The notes under the pieces were generated by a model, which was not told the DNA's origin, ran no database searches, and saw nothing but the letters and a program-made list of their open reading frames with translations. Positions 16,059 to 23,125 of a stretch of DNA of 33,191 nucleotides are shown here, one piece after another. The translations under genes were made by a program, and so were the position numbers. This DNA comes from Xanthomonas boreopolis (GTDB lineage Bacteria; Pseudomonadota; Gammaproteobacteria; Xanthomonadales; Xanthomonadaceae), in contig BNBA01000042.1 in the NCBI GenBank assembly GCA_014654535.1, positions 1-33,191 on the forward strand. The letters run 5' to 3'. Each line of letters starts with the position of its first letter. Position 1 is the stretch's first letter.

Positions 16059-16131
16059 GCCGCCAGTGTAGCGGCGCGCGTCTCACCGGATGCGCCGGCT
16101 ACACTGGCCGGCCCGTTCCCGGAGACCTGCC

Positions 16132-16737
16132 GTGCTGGAACTGTTGGGCCATTCGCGCTCGATCAACGTGCGCAAGGTGCTGTGGCTGCTGGACGAACTG
16201 GGCCTGCCGTTCGCCCACGACGAGGCGCCGGCGCCGGAAGCGCTGCGCGCGCTCAACCCGAACGCGCTGGTGCCGGTGCTGCGCGACGGCGGTTTCGTGC
16301 TGTGGGAATCCAACGCGATCTGCCGCTACCTGGCGGCGCGCGCCGGCCGCTTCGACCTGTTGCCGGCCGAGGCCGCGGCGCGGGCACGGGTGGAACAATG
16401 GATGGACTGGCAGGCGACCGATCTCAACGGCGCCTGGCGCTACGCGTTCATGGCCAAGGTGCGGCGCAGCGCGGCGCATGCCGACCCGGCCGCGATCGCC
16501 GCCAGCGAGGCGCAGTGGAACCGGCACATGCGCATCCTGGATGCGCAGCTGGCGCAAGGCGGGCCCTACGTGCTCGGCGCGGACTTCACCCTGGCCGACA
16601 TCGTGCTCGGGCTGTCGACCCAGCGCTGGCTGGCCAGCCCGATCGAGCGCCCGGCGCTGCCGGCGGTGCAGGCCTACCACGCGGTCCTGAGCGAACGCCC
16701 CGGCTTCCGCCGCCACGGCGCCAACGGGATGCCCTGA
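16132..16737 (+). CDS. Glutathione S-transferase family protein
   Basis: This is a 201-residue cytosolic GST. The thioredoxin-like N-terminal half reads LELLGHSRSINVRKVLWLLD, followed by LNPNALVPVLRDGGFVLWES and AICRYLAAR. The ES pair binds the glutathione gamma-glutamyl group. The C-terminal helical domain includes YVLGADFTLADIVLGLSTQR. I place the start at GTG 16132 behind CCGGAGACC. The ATG at 16090 would add 14 Arg-rich residues not expected in the fold. The active-site residue is probably Ser8 or Ser10. The substrate is unknown. Confidence 0.88.
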   Translation: MLELLGHSRSINVRKVLWLLDELGLPFAHDEAPAPEALRALNPNALVPVLRDGGFVLWESNAICRYLAARAGRFDLLPAEAAARARVEQWMDWQATDLNGAWRYAFMAKVRRSAAHADPAAIAASEAQWNRHMRILDAQLAQGGPYVLGADFTLADIVLGLSTQRWLASPIERPALPAVQAYHAVLSERPGFRRHGANGMP

Positions 16738-16799
16738 GCCGCCGCGCGCGGCTGCGCTACGATGGCCGCCCCGCCGCCGCCGATCCCGTCGCGCGCCCG

Positions 16800-17360
16800 A
16801 TGAAATCGTTCCTGTTGCTTTCGATGGCCATGCTGCCGGCCGCCCATGCGGCCACTCCGCCCACCCCGTCGCAGACCCTGACCTCGCCTGCGCCGCTGCC
16901 GGCGCACGACGCGCGGATCAAGGTGTTCCTCGCCGGCAGCATCGAGATGGGCAAGGCCGGCGACTGGCAGCAACAGGTGCAGGACGCGCTGCGCGACGAG
17001 GGCGTGCTGCTGCTCAACCCGCGCCGCCCCGACTGGAACCCGGCCTGGCGCGCCGAGGCCGACGAGCCGGAGTTCCGCCGCCAGGTGCAATGGGAGCTGG
17101 CGGCGCTGGAGCAGGCCGACCTGGTGCCGATGTACTTCGCGCCCGGCACGCAGAGCCCGATCACGCTGCTGGAGTTCGGCCTGTACGCGCGCTCCGGCAA
17201 GCTGCTGGTATCGGCACCGGCGGGGTTCTGGCGCAAGGACAACCTGGACATCACCGGCGACCGCTACGGGGTGCCGCGCTACGACTCGCTGGAGGCGCTG
17301 ATCGCGGCGCTGCGCGAGCGCATCCATGCGCTGCGCCGGGCCCGCGCTACGGCGCCCTGA
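16800..17360 (+). CDS. Nucleoside 2-deoxyribosyltransferase-like protein with signal peptide
   Basis: The 186-residue product resembles the nucleoside deoxyribosyltransferase-like fold: IKVFLAGSIEMGKAGDWQ, then LLNPRRPDWNPAW, QVQWELAALEQADLVPMYF and SPITLLEFGLYARSGK, whose Glu is the candidate nucleophile. It opens with MKSFLLLSMAMLPAAHAATP, which reads as a Sec signal peptide cleaved after about residue 17, followed by a Pro/Thr-rich linker to about residue 38. That would place it in the periplasm, which is odd for a family otherwise treated as cytoplasmic. No upstream in-frame start removes the signal. Substrate and role are unknown. It lies 62 bases after the GST gene on the same strand. 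Confidence 0.7.
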   Translation: MKSFLLLSMAMLPAAHAATPPTPSQTLTSPAPLPAHDARIKVFLAGSIEMGKAGDWQQQVQDALRDEGVLLLNPRRPDWNPAWRAEADEPEFRRQVQWELAALEQADLVPMYFAPGTQSPITLLEFGLYARSGKLLVSAPAGFWRKDNLDITGDRYGVPRYDSLEALIAALRERIHALRRARATAP

Positions 17361-17417
17361 ACCCCGGTGCGGCCGGTGCCCGCGCCGGGTCGGGGGCGCA
17401 TCGCGCGGGCAGGAAGA

Positions 17418-18425
17418 TCAGAAACCTTCCAGCACGATCTTGCCGCGGGCGCGGCCGCTCTCGATCAACGCGTGCGCGCGCCGCAGGTTCTCCGCGCTGA
17501 TCTTCCCGTAGTGCTCGCCGAGCGTGGTGCGCAGCGTGCCGGCATCCACCAGCGACGCGACGCGTTCGAGCAGTTGGTGCTGGGCGATCATGTCCTCGGT
17601 GCCGAACAGCGGGCGGGTGAACATCAGTTCCCAGTGCAGCGAGATGCTCTTGCGCTTGAGCAGCAGCACGTCCAGCCCCGCCGGATCGTCGATCAGCGCG
17701 AACCGGCCCTGCGGCGCCAGCGCCTCGACGATCTGCGGGTAGTGCACGTCGGTATGGGTCACGCCGACGACCAGCGGCACCTGCTCGATGCCCAGGCGCC
17801 TGAGGCCCTGGGTCAGCGGCTCGCGGTGGTCGATCACGTGGTGCGCGCCGAGCGTGCGTACCCAGTCCTGGGTCGCCGGGCGCGAGGCGGTGCCGACCAC
17901 GGTCAGCCGGGTCAGCTGGCGCGCGAGCTGCACCAGGATCGAGCCGACCCCGCCGCCGGCGCCGACCACCAGCAGGGTCTGGCCTTCGCCGCCGCCCTCG
18001 GCGACCCCCAGGCGGTCGAACAACAGCTCCCAGGCGGTGATCGCGGTCAGGGGCAGCGCCGCCGCGGCGGCATCGTCCAGGCTGCGCGGGGCATGGCCGA
18101 CGATGCGCTCGTCCACCAGGTGGTACTCGGCGTCGCTGCCGGGGCGGGCGATCGAGCCGGCGTACCAGACCCGCTCGCCGGGCTTGAACAGGCTCACCTC
18201 GGCGCCGACCGCATCGACGATGCCGACCGCGTCCCAGCCGAGCACGCGCGGGGCCTCGGTGGCCATGTTGCGGCGGACCTTGGTGTCGACCGGGTTGACC
18301 GAGACCGCATGCACCTTGACCCGCAGGTCGCGCGGGCCCGGTTCGGGAACCGGCAGGTCGATCTCGACCAGGGCCTGCGGGTCGTCGATCGGCAGGCCGT
18401 GGCGGGTATAGGCGATGGCTTTCAT
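17418..18425 (-). CDS. Zinc-less alcohol dehydrogenase / quinone oxidoreductase family protein
   Basis: This is a 335-residue MDR-superfamily oxidoreductase. The GroES-like N-terminal domain (VKVHAVSVNPVDTKVR, VLGWDAVGIVDAVG) is followed by a Rossmann domain with LLVVGAGGGVGSILVQLA at about residues 150-167. The cysteine ligands of structural and catalytic zinc are absent, so it belongs with the NADPH-dependent quinone/enone reductases often annotated as zinc-binding. It is transcribed away from the adjacent LysR gene, with 98 bases between the starts, a typical regulator-target arrangement. Confidence 0.9.
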   Translation of the reverse strand: MKAIAYTRHGLPIDDPQALVEIDLPVPEPGPRDLRVKVHAVSVNPVDTKVRRNMATEAPRVLGWDAVGIVDAVGAEVSLFKPGERVWYAGSIARPGSDAEYHLVDERIVGHAPRSLDDAAAAALPLTAITAWELLFDRLGVAEGGGEGQTLLVVGAGGGVGSILVQLARQLTRLTVVGTASRPATQDWVRTLGAHHVIDHREPLTQGLRRLGIEQVPLVVGVTHTDVHYPQIVEALAPQGRFALIDDPAGLDVLLLKRKSISLHWELMFTRPLFGTEDMIAQHQLLERVASLVDAGTLRTTLGEHYGKISAENLRRAHALIESGRARGKIVLEGF

Positions 18426-18497
18426 GGCGGCACTCCAGGAGGGGGCAAAGCGGACATGGTCGGCCGTGCCGGTCGCGTCGGAAACCCGCAGAATGCA

Positions 18498-18516
18498 CCA
18501 GCACTTTCATTGCTGG
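18498..18516. promoter_or_regulatory. Candidate LysR operator between oxidoreductase and regulator
   Basis: The inverted repeat CCAGCA-CTTTCAT-TGCTGG lies in the divergent intergenic region, ending 7 bases before the lysR-type ATG and overlapping its Shine-Dalgarno. An overlapping weaker pair TTTCA/TGAAA is also present. LysR-type regulators bind such dyads and often repress themselves while controlling the divergent gene. No binding evidence is available. Confidence 0.45.
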
Positions 18517-18523
18517 AGTGAAA

Positions 18524-19438
18524 ATGATCCGGTTCGACGACCTTGCCCTGTTCGTCCGCACCGCGGCGCTGGGCAGCTTCTCGCGGGTGGCACGCGAGGT
18601 GGACCTGCTGCCGGGGCAGGTCAGCGCCGCGATCGCCCGGCTGGAGCGCGAACTGGACCTGCGCCTGTTCGTGCGCACCACCCGCAGCCTGCGCCTGACC
18701 GCCGAGGGCGAGCAGTACCTGCCGTACGCGCAGCAGGTGCTGGACACGCTGCGCGAGGGCCGCGAACGCCTGGGCGGCGCCGATGCGGAGCTGCACGGGC
18801 TGCTGCAGATCGCCGCGCCGTCGGACCTGGGCCGCAACCTGCTGCTGCCGTGGCTGGGCGAGTTCCACCGCCTGCACCCGCGCCTGAACCTGCGCCTGCA
18901 CCTGTCCGACCAGGTCGCCGACGTGTTCCGCGACCCGGTGGACGTGGCGCTGCGGCTCGGCCGTTTCGACGAGGCGCGCTACGTGGCGCTGCCGCTGGCG
19001 CCGGAGAACCGCCGGGTGCTGGTGGCCTCGCCGGACTATCTGCGCCGGCACGGCCGCCCGGCGACGCCGGACGCGCTGCGCGAGCACGCCTGCCTGACCT
19101 ACATGCTCGGCGGCCGCGCGCACGACCGCTGGAGCTTCGACCTCGACGGCCGCCGCCATACCGTCGACGTGCGCGGCGCGATGCTGTGCGACGACGCGGA
19201 GGTGGTGCGGCGCTGGGCGCTGGCCGGCGAAGGCATCGCCTACAAGTCGTGGCTGGACGTGGCCGAGGACGTCCAGGCGGGACGGCTGCAGGCGCTGTTC
19301 CCCGCGCACGGCGAAAGCGTGCCGCTGAATCTGGTGTGCCCGCACCGCAAGCAGTTCTCGCCGGCGATCCGGCAACTGCACGACCTGCTCGCGCTGCGCC
19401 TGCGCGAGCACCTGCGGCGTTTCCCGCTGCCGGGGTGA
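18524..19438 (+). CDS. LysR-family transcriptional regulator
   Basis: The 304-residue protein has an N-terminal winged helix-turn-helix (LALFVRTAALGSFSRVAREV, QVSAAIARLERELDLRLFVR, TTRSLRLTAEG) and a substrate-binding-like effector domain (LHGLLQIAAPSDLGRNLLLP through residue 300). The ATG at 18524 is chosen because GGAG ends 6 bases before it; a GTG at 18518 is the alternative. It probably controls the divergent oxidoreductase. The effector is unknown. Confidence 0.92.
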   Translation: MIRFDDLALFVRTAALGSFSRVAREVDLLPGQVSAAIARLERELDLRLFVRTTRSLRLTAEGEQYLPYAQQVLDTLREGRERLGGADAELHGLLQIAAPSDLGRNLLLPWLGEFHRLHPRLNLRLHLSDQVADVFRDPVDVALRLGRFDEARYVALPLAPENRRVLVASPDYLRRHGRPATPDALREHACLTYMLGGRAHDRWSFDLDGRRHTVDVRGAMLCDDAEVVRRWALAGEGIAYKSWLDVAEDVQAGRLQALFPAHGESVPLNLVCPHRKQFSPAIRQLHDLLALRLREHLRRFPLPG

Positions 19439-19445
19439 TCGTTCC

Positions 19446-19477
19446 ATCGTCATTCCCGCGAAAGCGGGAATGACGAT
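19446..19477. repeat. Palindromic repeat, single hairpin after lysR
   Basis: A perfect 14-bp stem ATCGTCATTCCCGC / GCGGGAATGACGAT closes a GAAA tetraloop. It is the simplest copy of the ATTCCC-N8-GGGAAT family seen as paired copies at 20232-20318 and 24600-24689. It starts 7 bases after the lysR stop and could act as a 3' stabiliser or a terminator without a T run. Confidence 0.85.
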
Positions 19478-19588
19478 GAAGGGATGGCGAAGACCGGAAA
19501 GGAAGTAGGAAGCAGCAAGTAGAGCGAAGGCTGCGACAGCGAAGCCTTCACGACGTACCATCGCTTTCCCCCCACCGACCTCGCCGCC

Positions 19589-20215
19589 ATGCCGTGGATG
19601 GGCATCCAGAACCCATGGGCCTTCGCCGCCGCCGTGCTGGTGTTCCTGGCGCTGCCCGGCCCCGGCACCTTCACGCTGCTCACCGCGACCGGGCGCAGCG
19701 GCATCCGGGCCGGCTACACGACGCTGGCGGGGCTGCTGCTCGGCGACCAGGTGCTGATGTGGCTGGCGGTGGCCGGCGTCGCCGCGCTGCTGAAGGCCAA
19801 CCCGCTGCTGTTCCATGGCGTGCAGTACCTGGGCATGGCCTACCTGATCTGGATCGGGCTGCAGTTGCTGCGCACGCCGAAGCCGGGCGCGCCGGCCGGC
19901 CTGGTCGCGCTCAAGCCGGGCCATTACTTCCGCCAGGGATTGCTGGTCACGCTGCTCAACCCGAAGGCGATCGTGTTCTACATGGCGTTCTTCCCGCTGT
20001 TCATCGACCCGGCCACGCATCGCGGCCTGCCCACCTTCGCGACCATGGCGGCGCTGATCGCGCTGCTGGGAGTGGCCTGGTGCTCGCTGCTGATCCTGCT
20101 CGGCCATGCGCTGGCGCGGCGGTTGTCGCGGCATCCCCGCACCGGCGCGTGGCTGCGGCGCGGCGCCGGGGTGTTCCTGGTCGGGTTCGGGGTGCGGCTT
20201 GGGATGAATGGGTAG
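19589..20215 (+). CDS. LysE/RhtB family amino-acid exporter
   Basis: The 208-residue inner-membrane protein has about six hydrophobic segments and the family signature FLALPGPGTFTLLTATGRSG near the N-terminus, then GVQYLGMAYLIWIGLQLL and GLLVTLLNPKAIVFYMAFFP. LysE/RhtB proteins export amino acids or homoserine lactones; the substrate cannot be told. ATG codons at 19589 and 19598 are both possible. It stands alone between two repeat-bearing intergenic regions. Confidence 0.9.
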   Translation: MPWMGIQNPWAFAAAVLVFLALPGPGTFTLLTATGRSGIRAGYTTLAGLLLGDQVLMWLAVAGVAALLKANPLLFHGVQYLGMAYLIWIGLQLLRTPKPGAPAGLVALKPGHYFRQGLLVTLLNPKAIVFYMAFFPLFIDPATHRGLPTFATMAALIALLGVAWCSLLILLGHALARRLSRHPRTGAWLRRGAGVFLVGFGVRLGMNG

Positions 20216-20231
20216 TCGCTAAGCCGAACCT

Positions 20232-20318
20232 TCGTCATTCCCGCGAAAGCGGGAATCCATGGACGTTGTTCTTCGTAGGCTTAACGTCCTTGGATTCCCG
20301 CTTTCGCGGGAATGACGA
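20232..20318. repeat. Long inverted repeat of two facing ATTCCC/GGGAAT units
   Basis: Arms at 20232-20267 and 20283-20318 (36 bases each) are reverse complements with one mismatch, separated by a 15-base loop. Each arm itself contains the palindrome CATTCCCGCGAAAGCGGGAA. It lies between the convergent LysE-type and MgtC-type genes and could form a large cruciform or a bidirectional transcription barrier. Confidence 0.9.
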
Positions 20319-20350
20319 GCAAAAACCAACGCGTTTGGCTTGCCCATTGT

Positions 20351-21067
20351 TCAATCGCGCGTACTGATCTCCCACGTGGCATGGGCCACGCCGGGATGGC
20401 GTTCCAGTTCGTCGACCACCGCGTCCATCTCGTTCGGATCGACCGCGGTGCTGACCAGGGTGGCGACCACCTCGACCTGTTCCTCGCCGCGTTCGTGCAG
20501 TTCCACGTCGCCCACCGGGTAGTCGGCCGCCTCCAGGTGCTCGACCAGGCGTTCGCGCACGTGCGGCAGCGCCTCGGTGTCGGTGGTCAGGCGCACCTCG
20601 TAGGTGGCCTCGGTCGCGCGCTCGTTGATCGGGATGCGGTTGATCGCGTTGACCAGCGGCCGCAGCACGGTGTTGCCGGCGATCACCAGCCCGGTCAGCA
20701 AGGCGCCCTCGGCCAGCATGTCCGCGCCGGTGCAGCAGCCGACCGCGGCCGAGCACCACAGCGTGGCGGCGGTGTTGAGGCCGCGCACGTTCATGCCCTC
20801 CTTCATGATCACGCCGGCGCCGAGGAAGCCGACGCCGGAGACCACGTAGGAGATCACCCGCACCGCCTCGGCGTTGCCGGCGATGCGCATGCCGAGATCG
20901 ACGAACGCCGCCGCGCCGACCGCGACCAGCACGCAGGTGCGCAGGCCGGCGGTGCGCTGGCGGTACTGGCGCTCGACGCCGATCAGGGTGCCGAGCACGA
21001 ACGCGGCGGCCAGGCTGACCACGGTGTCGAGGAAGGGGCCAGCCTGGAAGGTCTCGATGAAACGCAT
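20351..21067 (-). CDS. MgtC/SapB family membrane protein
   Basis: The 238-residue protein has an N-terminal MgtC/SapB membrane domain with about five helices (LAAAFVLGTLIGVERQYRQR, TAGLRTCVLVAVGAAAFVDL, YVVSGVGFLGAGVIMKEG, LNTAATLWCSAAVG). A C-terminal soluble ACT-like domain (about 150-238) includes EATYEVRLTTDTEALPHVRE. Relatives affect Mg2+ homeostasis and ATP synthase in pathogens, but the molecular activity of this branch is not established. It follows the ATPase remnant by 14 bases and probably shared its transcript. Confidence 0.9.
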   Translation of the reverse strand: MRFIETFQAGPFLDTVVSLAAAFVLGTLIGVERQYRQRTAGLRTCVLVAVGAAAFVDLGMRIAGNAEAVRVISYVVSGVGFLGAGVIMKEGMNVRGLNTAATLWCSAAVGCCTGADMLAEGALLTGLVIAGNTVLRPLVNAINRIPINERATEATYEVRLTTDTEALPHVRERLVEHLEAADYPVGDVELHERGEEQVEVVATLVSTAVDPNEMDAVVDELERHPGVAHATWEISTRD

Positions 21068-21081
21068 GGTCGGCTCCGCTC

Positions 21082-21518
21082 TCAGGTCGGGTTGTCCAGG
21101 GTGAGCAGGCCGGCCTGCTCGTCGTAGGCGAAGTATTCGCCATAGCGCGCCCAGCTGATCACCGCGCGCAGGGTCTGCGCGGCATTGTCCTCGGACATGT
21201 GGTCCTCCAGCTCGTCGCTGAAGCGGCTCAGCGGCGCCTGGTGGCTGGCGCGGTCGTCGAGCACGCGGCGGATGTGCGCGGCCAGCGGCACGTAGGTCGC
21301 CAGCTGCTGGCTGAGCAGGTGCTTGCGCGCGTCGGTGCCGGCCTCGACGAAGCGCTGGCCGGTCGCGGTCAGGCGCAGGTCGCCGCCTTCCAGCTCGGCC
21401 AGCCGCAGCAGCTGCAGCACCTCGGCGATCGGGAACAGCTCGTCGATCTCCAGCCTCGACCAGCGCGCGGAACGCGGGGTCGAACCGGTTGCGCGGCTGC
21501 GGCAGCGCCACCACCCGG
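21082..21518 (-). pseudogene. Remnant of ABC transporter ATPase (C-terminal AAA-associated domain)
   Basis: What remains is the C-terminal AAA-associated domain found on nitrate/sulfonate/bicarbonate-type ABC ATPases: LEIDELFPIAEVLQLLRLAE, LRLTATGQRFVEA, TYVPLAAHIRRVLDD and ISWARYGEYFAYDEQAG, ending LTLDNPT. A short upstream piece in another frame, VALPQPRNRFDPAFRALVE (about 21462-21518), looks like the family linker. The Walker A, signature and Walker B regions are missing. There is therefore an internal deletion near 21450-21458, between the linker and LEIDELFP, and another junction near 21515 with the permease. It cannot encode a working ATPase. Confidence 0.8.
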
Positions 21519-22019
21519 CACGGTGCGCAGCGACTGGTAGAACGAGAACGCCATGTTCCAGGCCTGGCTGGTGAAGATCGCGAACACCGCCGCGCACTCC
21601 GCGCCGAGCTGGCGGCCCGGGAACAGGCCGAGGAAGAAGGTCACCGTGAAGCTGATGAAGCCCAGCACCGGCACCGACTGCAGGATGTCCAGCGCCGGCA
21701 CGATCACCTTCTCGGCGCGGCGGCTCTTGGCCGCCCAGGTCGCGACCACGAAGGTGAACGCCAGCGAGGCCGCCATCGCCGCGAACATGCGCAGCGTCGT
21801 GCGCAGGCCGTACTCGGGCAGCTGCCACGGATCGAGCGACACCGCCTGCGCCGACAGCGCGGCCAGCGGTGCGCGCGCGTCCTCGGCGCCGTGCACCAGC
21901 AGTACGCCGAGCGCCAGCAGCAGCGCCATCGCGGCGAAGTCGTGGAGATTGGGCCATAGCCGCGGACGCGCGAGCGACGCCACGGGAGGTACGGAACGAT
22001 CACGGAATGCGAAGGCCAT
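21513..22019 (-). pseudogene. Truncated ABC transporter permease (TauC/SsuC-like)
   Basis: The first 169 or so residues of a binding-protein-dependent permease remain. They include a membrane segment (FAAMALLLALGVLLVHGAED), RTTLRMFAAMAASLAFTFVV, VPALDILQSVPVLGFISFTV and AWNMAFSFYQSLRTVP. Members normally continue with RDL-EA(A/S)R and several more helices, often to about 570 residues in the two-domain form. Here the frame passes after RTVP into GGGAAAAAQPVRPR, an out-of-frame reading of the ATPase linker. The reading frame stays open past the junction but makes no sense as protein. This indicates a deletion fusion or an assembly error. Confidence 0.82.
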
Positions 22020-22057
22020 GACGATGCCTCGGGAGCAAGTGACAGGATGGGGCCCGC

Positions 22058-22729
22058 TTATTGCGGGAGCAGGACGTTCAGGCCGAGCGTGAGCCAGCGC
22101 GTGCCATCGCCATCGGCGCGATGGCGGCCGGCGAGCAGGTCGAGGCTGGCGTTCGGGCCGAGCGCGCGGCGCAGGCCGAGTTGCCCGCCAGCGCCGCCGC
22201 GGTCGTCGCCGCGCAGTTCCGCGAGCAGTGTCCAGCGCGGATCGAGCACCCGTTCGAGGCCGATGCCGGCAGTCGCCGCGCGGCGTGCCCGGCCGGGCGC
22301 CTCCCAGCCCAGGTTGAGGTGGACCAAGGTCCGCTGCGCGGGATCGAGCGCGACGCTGGCCGGCAGCGCCAGCACCCAGCCCGGGCCCTGCTCCGGTTCG
22401 TGGCTGGCGCTCGCGGCGATGGCCAGGTCCCAGCCGCGCCCGTCGAACGCGCGCAGCACGCGCTTCAGCCCGAGCGACAGGCCGGCGCCCCCGGTGCCTG
22501 GATCGCGCCCGAGCACGCCCAGGCTGACCTCGGTGGCGGCCACGGTGCACGCCGGCACCGCCACGGCCTGGCGCTGCGCGCTTTCGCGGCGCAGCCAGCT
22601 TTCGACCTGGCAGCGGCCTTCGGGGGTGATCGCGGCGTCATCGATGTCCAGGCTGGCGCCGGCCCACGCGGCAACGGGCCAGGCCAACAGGACGACCGGC
22701 AACAGGACGAGCACGAACAAGGGCGGCAT
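22058..22729 (-). CDS. Exported protein of unknown function, possible outer-membrane barrel
   Basis: The 223-residue product starts with a Sec signal peptide (MPPLFVLVLLPVVLLAWPVA, cleavage near AWAG-AS). The mature part alternates small and hydrophobic residues in short strands (VSLGVLGRDPGTGGAGLSLG, DLAIAASASHEP, LVHLNLGWEA, TAGIGLERVLD, LDLLAGRHRADG). It ends with TRWLTLGLNVLLPQ, which fits an outer-membrane beta-barrel but lacks the usual terminal aromatic. Two cysteines, in RCQVESWL and PACTVA, could form a disulphide. GGAGG precedes the ATG. It is 38 bases upstream of the broken permease gene, in the same direction. I do not recognise the family. Confidence 0.7.
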   Translation of the reverse strand: MPPLFVLVLLPVVLLAWPVAAWAGASLDIDDAAITPEGRCQVESWLRRESAQRQAVAVPACTVAATEVSLGVLGRDPGTGGAGLSLGLKRVLRAFDGRGWDLAIAASASHEPEQGPGWVLALPASVALDPAQRTLVHLNLGWEAPGRARRAATAGIGLERVLDPRWTLLAELRGDDRGGAGGQLGLRRALGPNASLDLLAGRHRADGDGTRWLTLGLNVLLPQ

Positions 22730-23125
22730 CGGCGACCTCCGTAATGCAAAGGCGCGCCAAAGACCGGCCTCCCGGGTATCCGGAAGAGGTTCGCTACAGC
22801 TGAGGGGGAATGCAGGCGTGGCGGTCGCCACGCACGAGGCCCCGGTCCCGAGTCACGGAACCGGCCCTGGAATCGGACGGTCCGTCGGCTCAGGCGCCGT
22901 ATCGAGATCGACTACAAGATTCCAAGGAGGGGCCTCTGGAGCGGAAAAGGTGGCGCACGATAGGCCGATCGCCGGACCGCGTCAACCAAGCCGGGGCTTC
23001 ATTTTCAAGGTGGGAATATCGACGTTCAGGGACGGCGGCGCGACGGCCGCGTTCCGGCCGGCCATGGCTTTGCTGCACCGCATTCGGCGAAACTCGCGCA
23101 CTGTTCTTTTTTACCCGAGGTCCGA
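22730..23125. promoter_or_regulatory. Divergent intergenic region before the amino-acid permease
   Basis: This 396-base spacer separates the exported-protein gene from the amino-acid permease. It contains a perfect hairpin GCGTGGCG-GT-CGCCACGC at 22816-22833, a CCGGTCCCGAG-rich stretch around 22843-22875, and a GAGGT Shine-Dalgarno before the permease ATG. It must hold two promoters, but I see no clear -35/-10 pair. I tried and failed to match it to a known riboswitch class. Confidence 0.4.

Noticed and set aside
14611-16086. In-frame extension of the peroxidase to 673 residues through rmuC
   Set aside because: The extension is Arg/Pro-rich antiframe sequence inside rmuC. The peroxidase fold begins at the ATG at 14610.
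22730-23125. Possible riboswitch before the amino-acid permease
   Set aside because: One strong hairpin and GC-rich pairs are visible, but no conserved core of a known class (guanidine, TPP, glycine, cobalamin, yybP-ykoY) could be matched by eye.
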